A stretch of 54,546 nucleotides of DNA from Cognataquiflexum rubidum (GCF_022538115.1 NZ_JAKZAL010000029.1:1-54546), one strand, 5' to 3'. Shown: positions 15,090-24,750, numbered from the stretch's first letter. Numbers and translations are program-made. The notes: a model not told the origin generated them from the letters alone.

Positions 15090-16630
15090 AAACCATTCAA
15101 AAAATAGGACTTGTAATTTTTGTCTTTGGACTAGTGTTGTTCACTTTCCTCCCTTTTTTCGGTACTTATCAGTTGGAAAAGGAAACCGTCGAAACCAATG
15201 TCAAAGAAATTCATACCGATAAGATGGTGGAAGTTCTTTCACCGATGTTTGGAAAAACCTACTCTTCAAATTTTGCTTTTATAAGTGATTTCAAAAGTTA
15301 TTTCAATACCTATAATGACGGTTTAAAAGCAAATCAGGAATGGGACAAGGTGATTTGGGACAATTATGCTTTTGCATTGACCAAAGCTTCGGCTACAGGA
15401 CCTGTTTCGGAAAACCCTTTTTTGTTTTTGGGAATTACCGTTCTGATAGGTGTTTTTGGAGCCTTGCTTTACATTCTTCCCCTTTACCGAGGTCAGACAG
15501 AAGGGATCAAAAATGATGGGATTTTCTTTTCCTCGATGAAGTCAAAGGGACTTTTGGGAATGATAACCGGCGCCTGGCTGATCCTTTTTTATATCGTCCT
15601 TTATTGGTTTCCCGAATACATCACCAACCTCGTCCTGATGGTCGATCCGATCAGCATGGCGCTTTCCGGTAATCCGGCAAGTCAGTGGTTTTTATATGGC
15701 TTCATCTATACTTTGGCCATCATAGTGATGGGCATCAGGATGTTTAGAAAATACCGGGGCAATGCCTATCAGACTATCAGAACAACATCAGTCATGTTTT
15801 TCCAATTGGCATTCGCCTTTTTGCTTCCGGAAATTTTGGTGTTGATGAACATGCCTTGGCATGACTTCAAAAATATTTGGCCTTTAGATTATTCCTTTTT
15901 CTATGAATACAGGATAGATGGTATGATCAGTTCCGGTGCTTTGGGAATGTTCATGTTGATTTGGGGGATCATTCTGATCGTGGTTGGGGTTCCCTTATTC
16001 ACTTATTTTTATGGCAAAAGGTGGTATTGCTCATGGGTTTGCGGCTGCGGTGGATTAGCCGAGACTTTGGGTGACCCTTACCGTCAGCTTTCTGACAAAT
16101 CAGTCAAGGCCTGGAAAATCGAGCGCTATCTCATTCACGGTGTTTTGGTTTTCGCGGTATTGATGACGGGATTAACGATTGCCAATTACTTTTCGGGATT
16201 CGAACTTTTAGGTCAAGCAACAGATCAGCTGCACAGTATTTATGGCTTTGCTATTGGTTCGGCTTTTGCAGGAGTCATCGGGACAGGATTTTATCCCTTG
16301 ATGGGTAACAGGGTTTGGTGTAGATTTGGGTGCCCATTGGCGGCTTACCTTGGATTGGTGCAGCGCTTCAAATCCCGGTTCCGAATCACTACCAATGGCG
16401 GTCAGTGCATCTCCTGCGGAAATTGCTCCACTTATTGCGAAATGGGCATTGATGTGAGGTGGTATGCACAAAGGGGCCAAAACATTGTCCGTTCTTCCTG
16501 CGTCGGCTGTGGTGTATGTTCGGCAGTCTGTCCAAGGGGAGTGTTAAAACTTGAAAATGGCGATGAGGAGGGCAGAATCAACGAAATGCCCATCATCATC
16601 GGAAACAATTCCATCACTGTAAAAGCTTAA
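15086..16630 (+). CDS. Membrane polyferredoxin (NapH/NosR/CcoG-like 4Fe-4S protein)
   Basis: 514 residues with about eight hydrophobic segments and four Cys clusters in the last 200 residues: CSWVCGCGG and CRFGCP in the NapH/NosR pattern, then two ferredoxin motifs, CISCGNCSTYCEMGID and CVGCGVCSAVCPRG. Such proteins carry electrons through the inner membrane. A large soluble loop (about residues 28-110) precedes the core and probably faces the periplasm. It is coupled by ATGA overlap to the flavoprotein and by TAATG to the glycosyltransferase. A plausible route is NADH to flavoprotein to polyferredoxin to the periplasmic DUF547 protein; that path is inference. Confidence 0.85.
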   Translation: MKTIQKIGLVIFVFGLVLFTFLPFFGTYQLEKETVETNVKEIHTDKMVEVLSPMFGKTYSSNFAFISDFKSYFNTYNDGLKANQEWDKVIWDNYAFALTKASATGPVSENPFLFLGITVLIGVFGALLYILPLYRGQTEGIKNDGIFFSSMKSKGLLGMITGAWLILFYIVLYWFPEYITNLVLMVDPISMALSGNPASQWFLYGFIYTLAIIVMGIRMFRKYRGNAYQTIRTTSVMFFQLAFAFLLPEILVLMNMPWHDFKNIWPLDYSFFYEYRIDGMISSGALGMFMLIWGIILIVVGVPLFTYFYGKRWYCSWVCGCGGLAETLGDPYRQLSDKSVKAWKIERYLIHGVLVFAVLMTGLTIANYFSGFELLGQATDQLHSIYGFAIGSAFAGVIGTGFYPLMGNRVWCRFGCPLAAYLGLVQRFKSRFRITTNGGQCISCGNCSTYCEMGIDVRWYAQRGQNIVRSSCVGCGVCSAVCPRGVLKLENGDEEGRINEMPIIIGNNSITVKA

Positions 16631-18096
16631 TGATCTTCATTTATTTCTTTTTGGGAATATACATTCTGGCAATGCTGTTCATTCTTTTTTACAGTTTTGC
16701 CCAGGCACATCTGTTGTATCATTTTTTTAGATTCAAAAAGAATCCTAATATATCATTGGAACCCGCAGCCAAAGATTTACCCAAAGTGACGGTGCAGCTA
16801 CCTGTCTACAATGAAATGTATGTGGTGGAAAGGTTGATTGATTCAGTTTCCAAATTCCGCTATCCAAAAGATAAACTTGAGATTCAGATATTAGATGACA
16901 GTACCGACGAAACTTCAGAAATAATCCAAAGGAAATTGAAAGAATATGCTGAGGTAAATTTCAAATATATCCATCGGATAGACCGAAAAGGATTCAAAGC
17001 AGGTGCTTTGAGAGAGGGAATGGAAGTGGCTGAAGGTGAATTTATAGCGATTTTTGATGCCGATTTTGTTCCTGATCCAGATTTTCTGATGAAGACCATC
17101 GGGCATTTTCAGGATGACAAAGTGGGCATGGTACAGACGAGATGGACGCATTTGAATGAGGAATATTCTGTTTTGACCCGCTTGCAGGCTTTTGCTTTGG
17201 ATGCACACTTTATGGTGGAGCAGATGGGGAGAAACGGGCAGCATGCATTTATCAATTTCAATGGGACGGGAGGGATATGGAGGAAAAGCTGTATCCTCGA
17301 TGCCGGCAATTGGCACGATGATACCCTGACGGAGGACCTTGACCTGAGTTACCGGGCTCAGCAAAAAGGATGGAAGTTTATCTACCGACCTGATATCAAA
17401 TCCCCTGCAGAACTTCCTCCCGTGATGTCTGCGATCAAATCCCAACAATTCAGATGGACCAAAGGCGGTGCCGAATGTGCCGTGAAGCATCTTGGAGATG
17501 TACTTTCCAAAAAGCTTCCGCTAAAAACCAAACTGCATGCCACTGCCCATTTGCTCAATGCGGTGATTTTCATCGCAGTATTATTGGTAAGCCTTAGCAG
17601 TATTCCGATTTGGTGGGCTTTCCAGCAGGGATATATTCCTGAAAGTTATTTTCAGGCAGCAGCTGTGTTTTTTGTGGGATTTGTGATCATAGCTTTAGTT
17701 TACTTCTTTGCCAATTTGAGTTTGGTGGATTATTCATGGAAAGGAATCGGAAGATTTCTTTGGGAGTTGCCACTTTTTCTGGCTGTATCGATGGGACTTG
17801 CTCTGCACAATGCACAGGCAGTTTGGGAAGGATTGACAGGAAAACGGTCTCCTTTCATCCGTACTCCGAAATACAACCTGGAGAAAAGCCAAAAATCCTG
17901 GACCAATAATATTTACAATCAGATCAAAATTCCTTTCACAACCTACATCGAAGGGCTTTTAGCTGTAATTTTCTTGGTAATGGTAATATTGTCGATTCAC
18001 TTCCAAACTTACGAGATGTTGGTTTTTCACATGATGCTGACTTTTGGCTATTCTGTGGTTTTCATTGAGTCACTTAAAAGTTATAGGCTAAAATAA
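16630..18096 (+). CDS. Membrane GT2 glycosyltransferase, cellulose/mannan synthase-like
   Basis: 488 residues. One N-terminal transmembrane helix, a GT-A domain, then four or more helices. Processive family-2 signature complete: LDDSTDET (first Asp, near 88), FDADF (DxD, near 142), LTEDLD (base, near 234), and QQFRWTKG (QxxRW, near 273). The layout matches cellulose-synthase-superfamily enzymes of the CslA (glucomannan) size class rather than large BcsA, as there is no PilZ domain. The sugar made cannot be set from sequence. It starts one base inside the previous stop (TAATG), so it is in the same operon as the redox genes; the reason is unclear. Confidence 0.88.
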   Translation: MIFIYFFLGIYILAMLFILFYSFAQAHLLYHFFRFKKNPNISLEPAAKDLPKVTVQLPVYNEMYVVERLIDSVSKFRYPKDKLEIQILDDSTDETSEIIQRKLKEYAEVNFKYIHRIDRKGFKAGALREGMEVAEGEFIAIFDADFVPDPDFLMKTIGHFQDDKVGMVQTRWTHLNEEYSVLTRLQAFALDAHFMVEQMGRNGQHAFINFNGTGGIWRKSCILDAGNWHDDTLTEDLDLSYRAQQKGWKFIYRPDIKSPAELPPVMSAIKSQQFRWTKGGAECAVKHLGDVLSKKLPLKTKLHATAHLLNAVIFIAVLLVSLSSIPIWWAFQQGYIPESYFQAAAVFFVGFVIIALVYFFANLSLVDYSWKGIGRFLWELPLFLAVSMGLALHNAQAVWEGLTGKRSPFIRTPKYNLEKSQKSWTNNIYNQIKIPFTTYIEGLLAVIFLVMVILSIHFQTYEMLVFHMMLTFGYSVVFIESLKSYRLK

Positions 18097-18151
18097 TCCC
18101 GAATTTCAAAAGGCCGGTAAGAAGTTCCCTTCCAATTTCATCCAAAAATCA

Positions 18152-18874
18152 ATGTCTTTAAATTCAACCCTAAAAGCGCAACATAAACCGTTCCCGATTA
18201 TCGACGTATTGATTCCGGCCTATAATGAAGAAGGTTCGATCGGAAAAGTCATCCAAGACATTCCCAAGTCAGTAAGGCATGTCATAGTCGTAAACAACAA
18301 TTCTAAAGACAATACCCGCCAAGTGGCCGAGAAAGCAGGAGCGATTGTTTTGGATGAGCCCGTAATGGGTTATGGAAAAGCATGTTTGACAGGGATGTCC
18401 TATTTGCCGAATTTGGATGTGGAGCCTGATATCCTGGTTTTTTTGGATGGCGATTACAGTGATTATCCCGAACAGCTGCTTGATGTCATTGAGCCTGTTT
18501 TAAAGCAAGATTATGATATGGTGATAGGTTCAAGGGCTAGGGGAAATAGAGAAAGTGGCTCGATGACTTTGCCGCAGGTATTCGGTAATTGGTTGGCCAC
18601 TAGTTTGATGAAAGTCATTTACAAAACAGACTATTCCGATTTGGGTCCATTCAGGGCCATCAAATGGGACAAGTTGAAGGGCTTGGGGATGGTAGATCAG
18701 AACTACGGTTGGACCATCGAGATGCAGATCAAAGCTGCCAAAGCAGGATTGAAAACGACTGAAGTTCCGGTGGATTACCGAAAAAGAATCGGAGTGTCAA
18801 AAGTGAGTGGAACCATCAAAGGCGTAATCGGAGCCGGGTATAAGATTTTGTGGACGATATGGAGGTATAGGTGA
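18152..18874 (+). CDS. GT2 glycosyltransferase, dolichol-phosphate-mannose-synthase-like
   Basis: 240 residues, soluble. N-terminal nucleotide-sugar fold (IDVLIPAYNEEGSIGKV), NNNSKDN, and FLDGDYSDYPEQ with the DxD near residue 97. DYDMVIGSRARG and a conserved FGNWLATSLMKVIYKT follow. This subgroup transfers a sugar to a polyprenyl phosphate or to a simple acceptor. It lies 55 bases after the cellulose-synthase-like gene and probably belongs to its operon. A headless, diverged copy of it lies 7 kb to the right (25341-25841). Confidence 0.85.
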   Translation: MSLNSTLKAQHKPFPIIDVLIPAYNEEGSIGKVIQDIPKSVRHVIVVNNNSKDNTRQVAEKAGAIVLDEPVMGYGKACLTGMSYLPNLDVEPDILVFLDGDYSDYPEQLLDVIEPVLKQDYDMVIGSRARGNRESGSMTLPQVFGNWLATSLMKVIYKTDYSDLGPFRAIKWDKLKGLGMVDQNYGWTIEMQIKAAKAGLKTTEVPVDYRKRIGVSKVSGTIKGVIGAGYKILWTIWRYR

Positions 18875-18883
18875 GGGGGGAGG

Positions 18884-18975
18884 AGATGCGAGATATGAGA
18901 TACGAGACACATGACGCAAGACACAAGAATCAAGACGCAAGATTCAAGACGCAAGACATAAGACACAAGATAGGC
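18884..18975. repeat. CAAGACGCAAGA-type microsatellite
   Basis: Imperfect repeats of 8-11 bases (GAGATATGAGATACGAGACACATGACGC, then CAAGACGCAAGATTCAAGACGCAAGACATAAG). Strongly purine-rich on the plus strand. It sits just past the operon's last stop; the gap 18875-19114 holds nothing else I recognise. Confidence 0.65.
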
Positions 18976-19114
18976 GCCTCCTGTGGTAGGGTGATCGTTA
19001 TAGAAAAGAGACGGGGGAATTGGGGGAATCCTAGCTGGTAGCGAGGAAGTCGGGCTTTATTTATAATGAAGCGCCAATCAAAGTGGCAAAATGAACCAAT
19101 AAAGGACCCTCAAA

Positions 19115-20422
19115 TCACCTCTTTATGACATAAAACGGGATATTGTAAGAGGAGAAATTCCCCCGCCCATCAAGTGCGTAGACGAAAACCCTAAAAGGCC
19201 CCTCATCCTTTGGCGTCTTGAATTGGACTTTTGGTCCATTTGAAACCACAATCAGGGAGTCGATTGGGTTGGAATAATTTTTATCAAGAAAGTAATTTTC
19301 TTCGTCCCTGATTTCCCAGATGAATTCCAGTGAGTCCGCTTCGGGATCTTCTGCCAGTGCGCTAGCTGTATATATTTTGTCGCTTTCCAGGTAGAAATTG
19401 TCCCTGACAAAACTTTTCGGGTTTTCAATCGAAATTTCGCTGACATTAGGCGCAGAATTCTCCACCGTTTTTCCAGACCATGCTTCTTTCAAAAACTGAA
19501 GGGACGGCGTTTGAAGACCTTCCTCAGAGAAGAAACTAAACCAGGTTTGGGTACCCTCATGTTTGTATCCCCAATAAAACGCATAAGCACCCAAAAGAAG
19601 GGAGGAATCCTGCAGCATGGTATTCCAATTCTGCTCCATGGCATGTCTTTTTTCAGCGTCCTTCAATTCCTTGGGCGCACCCCATTCGGTTTCTGGTGCC
19701 TGCCAATGACCCCAAGTTCCCCACTCGGAAAAAATATAGGCTTTTTTCCATCCGTCTTCCCCATATACCTTTCCTGACATGCGGTTTAAGTCTCGAAAAG
19801 CATTGAAACCCAGAATATCGATATTTGATAAAATTGTGGGGGTAAGGAAGTCAATTTTAGATGAATGATTAAGAGCAGTCATGGTTGGGTGATTTGGATC
19901 AACCTCCTTGACCATCTTCGCGACTTGATTGGTTATGTAGTAAACTTCTAACCTCGTTCCACCTCCATATCCTTTCACCTCATTGCCGACCCCCCACATC
20001 AACAGGGCAGGGTGATCTTTGTACTTCTCTACAAATGGCCTTATTTCTTCTACTTTCTTTGCCACTTCCCAGGTTTTCCAGTAGGCGAAGTCATTTCCCC
20101 AAAGTGGGCGACCGATTTCGATTCCCAAGGTCACTGTCAAACCAAGTTCATGGGCTTTGTCCAAAATACTGTCGGCATCCTCCAGGTCCCAGGTCCTGAT
20201 CGAATTCCCGCCGAATGCCGCTACCTTATCCATATGCTCAGTTCCGGCGGCACCTTTGATGTAATAGGGTGACCCATGCCTATATAGCACCGCACGCCCA
20301 TTTTCGTAGCGCACTTCTACCGTAGGCTGATGATTTTCAGGCATTTCCGGGCGACAGGATAAAACCGCGCTTATCACTATTATAAATAAAAATGATGGAA
20401 TTTTCACATCCATTCGTTTCAT
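19115..20422 (-). CDS. Glycoside hydrolase lipoprotein (GH2/GH5-like TIM barrel)
   Basis: 435 residues. Lipoprotein signal ending at Cys23 (VISAVLSC). A barrel domain of about residues 35-320 begins with YYIKGAAGTEHMDKVAAFGGN, typical of GH2-type catalytic domains lacking their sandwich domains. Acid/base Glu148 is in LMWGVGNEVKG, nucleophile Glu233 in YIFSEWGTWG. A C-terminal beta-sandwich-like part (about 335-435) follows and resembles the end of the divergent fusion protein at 20565-24464. It is probably outer-membrane-anchored or periplasmic. Divergent transcription and the shared module suggest that the two act on one glycan. Substrate unknown. Confidence 0.8.
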   Translation of the reverse strand: MKRMDVKIPSFLFIIVISAVLSCRPEMPENHQPTVEVRYENGRAVLYRHGSPYYIKGAAGTEHMDKVAAFGGNSIRTWDLEDADSILDKAHELGLTVTLGIEIGRPLWGNDFAYWKTWEVAKKVEEIRPFVEKYKDHPALLMWGVGNEVKGYGGGTRLEVYYITNQVAKMVKEVDPNHPTMTALNHSSKIDFLTPTILSNIDILGFNAFRDLNRMSGKVYGEDGWKKAYIFSEWGTWGHWQAPETEWGAPKELKDAEKRHAMEQNWNTMLQDSSLLLGAYAFYWGYKHEGTQTWFSFFSEEGLQTPSLQFLKEAWSGKTVENSAPNVSEISIENPKSFVRDNFYLESDKIYTASALAEDPEADSLEFIWEIRDEENYFLDKNYSNPIDSLIVVSNGPKVQFKTPKDEGPFRVFVYALDGRGNFSSYNIPFYVIKR

Positions 20423-20564
20423 ATACCGTAATTTTTTAGTTTATTTACGCAAAAATAATCTAAATATTTTGCGAACAAATATTTATTTTAATTTTAAATC
20501 CATTTATTTGTTTTTCAAAAACAATTTAATGTAATTTGAATCACAAATCACCCATTTTTACCCT
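20423..20564. promoter_or_regulatory. Shared divergent promoter region
   Basis: A 142-base AT-rich gap between the divergent glycosidase lipoprotein and synthase-hydrolase fusion genes. Neither side has a perfect TAnnTTTG box; TAATTTG lies at 20531-20537 for the rightward gene. The shared gap would allow coordinated control. Confidence 0.45.
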
Positions 20565-23500
20565 ATGAGTCGAAAGCTTTTGCAAGGCAAATTGATCTTG
20601 CTCTTCGCCATTATTTCGCTTATCTTTTTCCTCTACGGCTTCTTTGAAGAGGTCGGTATTGGTTATCGTTTTACGTATTATCTACTTTTTGTTTCATTGT
20701 TTTTCAAACTCCTGAAGGTGGGCTTTGAGTGGTACCATTTTGCGGGCCTACCAGAAACCCGTGCATCTTCAGATAATCCCAAGCCGCCTGCGAAAAAATA
20801 CACCGTCGACATGCTAACGACTTTCGTTCCCGGAGAGCCGTATGACATGCTGGAGCGAACGCTGAAAGCGATGGTAGCAGTGAAATATCCCCATATTAGC
20901 TACCTCTGCGATGAAGGCGACGATCCTATTGCCAAGCGCCTTTGTCGGGAACTTAGCGTTGTGCATGTGACCCGACAAACACATGAGAACGCAAAGGCCG
21001 GAAATGTCAACAATGCACTCAAACAGGCCACGGGTGAATTATGCGTGATTCTTGATCCGGATCATGCTCCGTTTCCTGAGTTTTTGGATCATGTCTTGCA
21101 CCATTTTGATGATCCTGAAATCGGCTATGTGCAAGTCGTACAGGCGTATGGCAATCAAAAGGAATCTCTCATTGCACAAGGCGCTGCAGAGCAGACCTAT
21201 TTATTTTATGGACCCTATATGCAGGCGATGGGGGAATATGGTACCGCCCAAGCCATTGGTGCCAACTGCACTTTCCGGAGGGCAGCTTTGGACTCGATAG
21301 GAGGGCATGCCCCGGGTTTGACCGAGGACATGCATACCTCCATGTTGCTCCATGCCAAGGGATGGATGTCGGCCTATGAGCCTGTGATTTTGTCACGTGG
21401 ACAAGTCCCCAGCAGTATTTCGGCTTACTACAAACAGCAGTTGAAATGGAGCCGCGGCACCTTTGATCTTTGGTTCAATCTTTTTCCAAAGCTGTTTTTC
21501 AAATTCACCTGGCGCCAAAAAATACACTATGGCTTGTTGCCATTCTACTACCTTTTCGGATTTGTCACCCTGATTGATGTTTTTGTACCCGCCTTGGCCT
21601 TGATTACGGGCGAGTATCCTTGGCTGATGGATCCAAGGGTGTTTTTCGTCTACTTTACGCCATTTTTTCTTTTCAACCTACTTTACCGGTTTTATGCCCA
21701 AGCCTGGCTTAATCATTCGGAAGAAAGGGGTATTCACTTGGTGGGCGGGATACTTCGGGTAGGTACTTGGTGGATATTTATCATTGGTTTTGTCTATACC
21801 CTGCTAAATATCAAAGTTCCCTATATCCCCACTCCAAAAGAACACTCAACGAAGGGAGAGTTTTTGCTGGGACTTCCAAATTTGGTGCTTGCATTGATTT
21901 CCGCAATTGCCCTGATATACGGTTTATATGTCGATTGGCAACCCTACAGTATGTTGATGGCGGTTTTTGCAGCGATCAATTCCATCATATTCTTCGGGGC
22001 TTTCGCGATCGGCCAAACAACCTGGGTGAACAATGCCAAGGCCAAATTCAAGTGGTTGAGGAATGCGGTCAACCTCGAACAACGGCATATCTCCTACCTG
22101 AAGTTCAGTAGGATCGCTTTTTACACGGCCTTGGTGGTTTTGGTTCTTGCAACAGGGTTCTTTGTATTGAGTTCGTTGCGTCTCGGTAAGGATCGTTATT
22201 TGAACCCTACACCCAAAACCCTCATCGAAAAGGAACTGAGTGGCTTTTATACCGGGATTTATGACCCACATTTTGATTTTGAAAACAATATAGCGCTTAT
22301 TGAAAAGCGCGAAGACCAAGCTGGGTTCCAATTCCCCATCATTTCTACCTACCTGGCCTGGGGAGATGGGCCTCTGCCACAGGAAAAATGGAAGCAAATC
22401 ATCCAACACGGCGCCATTCCCATGGTGACTTGGGAGCCCTGGACTAGCGATTTTTCCGCCTATTCGGAGATCGAGGATGTCCGAAATAACCGAAAGGTAT
22501 TTCGGTATATTTTAAATGGCTATTTTGACTGGTATATCGACCAAATGGCAGTATCGCTGAGGGATTTGAACTCACCGGTTTTTTTGAGATTTGCCCACGA
22601 AATGGAAAACCCCATGTATCCCTGGTCTAGGTCAGGAGGTAATACGCCGGAGGAGTTTGTGGCTGCTTGGAAATACGTCCACCTGCGCTTCGAGAAGCTT
22701 GGTGCCCACAACGTGTCATGGGTTTGGAGTCCTTGGTCCACGGAGGGGTTTGATGCCTATTTTCCCGAAGGTGAATACATCCAATATGTGGACTGGATAG
22801 GTTTGACTGCCCTCAATTATGGATCTGCTAGCAAAGATATGTCTTCCAAAACCATTGAAGAGATATACAGACCATTCAGATCCAAGATCGAGGAGAAGGA
22901 ATTTAAAATCCCTGTCATGTTGGCGGAATTCGGTTCCACATCTTACCAGGGTGAGAATGGAAAAGCATGGGTCGATGAATCATTATCGGTAATTAAGTAT
23001 AAGTTTCCTGAAATCAAGTCCTTGGTCTTTTTCTTCAGCGACTGGGATCGAAATTGGATCACCGATTGGCGTCCTTCATCCGGAGATTCATTTATTGACT
23101 GGACCTTTGACCTAAAGGGAATTGAAGATTCATTAACCGATTTGGATTTGTATGTGGGAAGAAATTATCCAAGGACCCACGACTCCACAAAATCGGAGTA
23201 CGAAAGGCCAAGTTCCTTAGTCTATGATTCTTCGGGGTATAAGCTGCTGGTGGATGGGGAACCTTTTTACATCAAAGGTGTCTGTTACAATGCGGGCCAT
23301 GACTGGGAGGAAGGTTTCATGCCGCTTTCAAGGAGACAATTGGAAACTGATTTTTCAAAGATAAAGGAAATGGGGGCCAATACCATCAGGAGGTATGAGC
23401 CCGGTATTTATGATCGAAATATTCTTAACTCGGCCGAAAAACACGGGCTCAAGGTGATGTTTGGATTTTGGTTTGATCCAAAAACGGATTTTTTCGCGGA

Positions 23501-24464
23501 TGAGAAAAAGCGAAAGGCCTACGAAAGGCGGGTCCTGTCAACAGTGAAGCAACGTAAGAATGACAAAACCATCATCGCTTGGAATATCGGCAATGAAACA
23601 TGGGGCTTGTTGAAAAAGCATTATGCCCAGCCCTACTTGACCGTAGTTAGGAGGAGTTATTTGGAGTTTCTGGATGATTTAGCGGTCAAAATCAAGGAAA
23701 TTGACACTTCAAGGCCGGTGTTTTCCTCGGAAGAGCATGATAACGAGCGCTTGATTGCCGCGATCGTACAATACAAAGCGTTTGCCCCCCACCTTGATGG
23801 ACTCGGTATCAATTCATATTACGAGCAGAATATCAGTCAGCTCCAAGATATCATGGATACTTTCTATCCCGAAAAGCCCTATGTGGTCACTGAGTTTGGC
23901 CCCAAAGGGTATTGGAATACGGAATTAGGGGATTACCAAACCAACGGTCTTGCTATTGAACAATCCTCTCTGGCCAAGGCCGAATGGTACCAAAAGCAAT
24001 GGGAAGATTATATTTTTAAAAATCACGGAAAAAACCTTGGGGGAATGGCTTTCAGTTGGGTTGATCGCACTGAGGGTTCTGCGACTTGGTTTGGTATTAC
24101 GGATTATTTGGGCAGAAAAAAGCCCTCCTATTATTACCTCCAAGAAGCCTGGCGGGATGATATTTCCAAAACCGAGAAATTTCCAGACATCACCATTGTG
24201 GGTCATTGGGATCCTGTGTCTCCCGAAGCGGGGCTTTGGCTTTCCGCCGCAGTGACAAATGAGTACGAGGGTACCTTGAACTATTCTTGGGTCGTGTATG
24301 ACGAGGATTGGAAAAAAAGGACCTCGATTCTTCGGACAATCAACAACGGGCAGTTTGTCGAGATCAAAATTCCCCACAAATCAGCAAGGGCCTATGTATA
24401 CGCGGTTGACTCAGTTGGGAATGTGATTACTGCTTCAAGGCCTCTTTTGGTAGGAGCAAAATAA
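20565..24464 (+). CDS. Three-part fusion: membrane GT2 synthase, GH26-like and clan-A glycosidase
   Basis: 1299 residues in one uninterrupted frame. Two N-terminal helices precede a processive GT2 domain (about 75-330): CDEGDD near 113, LDPDHAP (DxD) near 163, LTEDMH near 252, and QQLKWSRG near 290, where Lys replaces Arg of QxxRW. Five to seven more helices follow, to about 545. The rest should be periplasmic. Residues about 560-860 look like GH26: LRFAHEMENPMYPW with acid/base Glu near 677, NVSWVWSPW, and MLAEFGST with nucleophile Glu near 787. Residues about 885-1215 are a GH2/GH5-like barrel with WNIGNETWG (near 1008) and VVTEFGPKG (near 1109). A beta-sandwich tail ends the protein. GH26 enzymes are mostly beta-mannanases, hinting at a mannan-like product; that is inference. 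It is divergent from a glycosidase lipoprotein. Confidence 0.88.
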   Translation: MSRKLLQGKLILLFAIISLIFFLYGFFEEVGIGYRFTYYLLFVSLFFKLLKVGFEWYHFAGLPETRASSDNPKPPAKKYTVDMLTTFVPGEPYDMLERTLKAMVAVKYPHISYLCDEGDDPIAKRLCRELSVVHVTRQTHENAKAGNVNNALKQATGELCVILDPDHAPFPEFLDHVLHHFDDPEIGYVQVVQAYGNQKESLIAQGAAEQTYLFYGPYMQAMGEYGTAQAIGANCTFRRAALDSIGGHAPGLTEDMHTSMLLHAKGWMSAYEPVILSRGQVPSSISAYYKQQLKWSRGTFDLWFNLFPKLFFKFTWRQKIHYGLLPFYYLFGFVTLIDVFVPALALITGEYPWLMDPRVFFVYFTPFFLFNLLYRFYAQAWLNHSEERGIHLVGGILRVGTWWIFIIGFVYTLLNIKVPYIPTPKEHSTKGEFLLGLPNLVLALISAIALIYGLYVDWQPYSMLMAVFAAINSIIFFGAFAIGQTTWVNNAKAKFKWLRNAVNLEQRHISYLKFSRIAFYTALVVLVLATGFFVLSSLRLGKDRYLNPTPKTLIEKELSGFYTGIYDPHFDFENNIALIEKREDQAGFQFPIISTYLAWGDGPLPQEKWKQIIQHGAIPMVTWEPWTSDFSAYSEIEDVRNNRKVFRYILNGYFDWYIDQMAVSLRDLNSPVFLRFAHEMENPMYPWSRSGGNTPEEFVAAWKYVHLRFEKLGAHNVSWVWSPWSTEGFDAYFPEGEYIQYVDWIGLTALNYGSASKDMSSKTIEEIYRPFRSKIEEKEFKIPVMLAEFGSTSYQGENGKAWVDESLSVIKYKFPEIKSLVFFFSDWDRNWITDWRPSSGDSFIDWTFDLKGIEDSLTDLDLYVGRNYPRTHDSTKSEYERPSSLVYDSSGYKLLVDGEPFYIKGVCYNAGHDWEEGFMPLSRRQLETDFSKIKEMGANTIRRYEPGIYDRNILNSAEKHGLKVMFGFWFDPKTDFFADEKKRKAYERRVLSTVKQRKNDKTIIAWNIGNETWGLLKKHYAQPYLTVVRRSYLEFLDDLAVKIKEIDTSRPVFSSEEHDNERLIAAIVQYKAFAPHLDGLGINSYYEQNISQLQDIMDTFYPEKPYVVTEFGPKGYWNTELGDYQTNGLAIEQSSLAKAEWYQKQWEDYIFKNHGKNLGGMAFSWVDRTEGSATWFGITDYLGRKKPSYYYLQEAWRDDISKTEKFPDITIVGHWDPVSPEAGLWLSAAVTNEYEGTLNYSWVVYDEDWKKRTSILRTINNGQFVEIKIPHKSARAYVYAVDSVGNVITASRPLLVGAK

Positions 24465-24750
24465 ATTTACCAGTAAATGCCTTAAATCTTCCCAAGATGT
24501 AATTTTAAAATCCTTTTCTTGGACTTCTTGCCACTTTTGAATAGATTTTGATTTAATCTTGAGACTAAACAATGGTTAATTTTGCATATCGAGATTTTCT
24601 TGATATTATGATGAATAAGCTAGATTTCGAAGGTCCTAGCCCGATCCCCCCCAATCACAATTTTAAAATTATGAGATTATCAATGTAGGAGATTATTGTT
24701 TTATATGTAAATCCGCCTTCTTACCAGTATAGGATTACTTACAGAATGGT

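Noticed and set aside
24571-24687. 38-codon plus-strand frame after the synthase fusion
   Set aside because: No motif and no homology that I can recognise; it lies in a region of decayed sequence.
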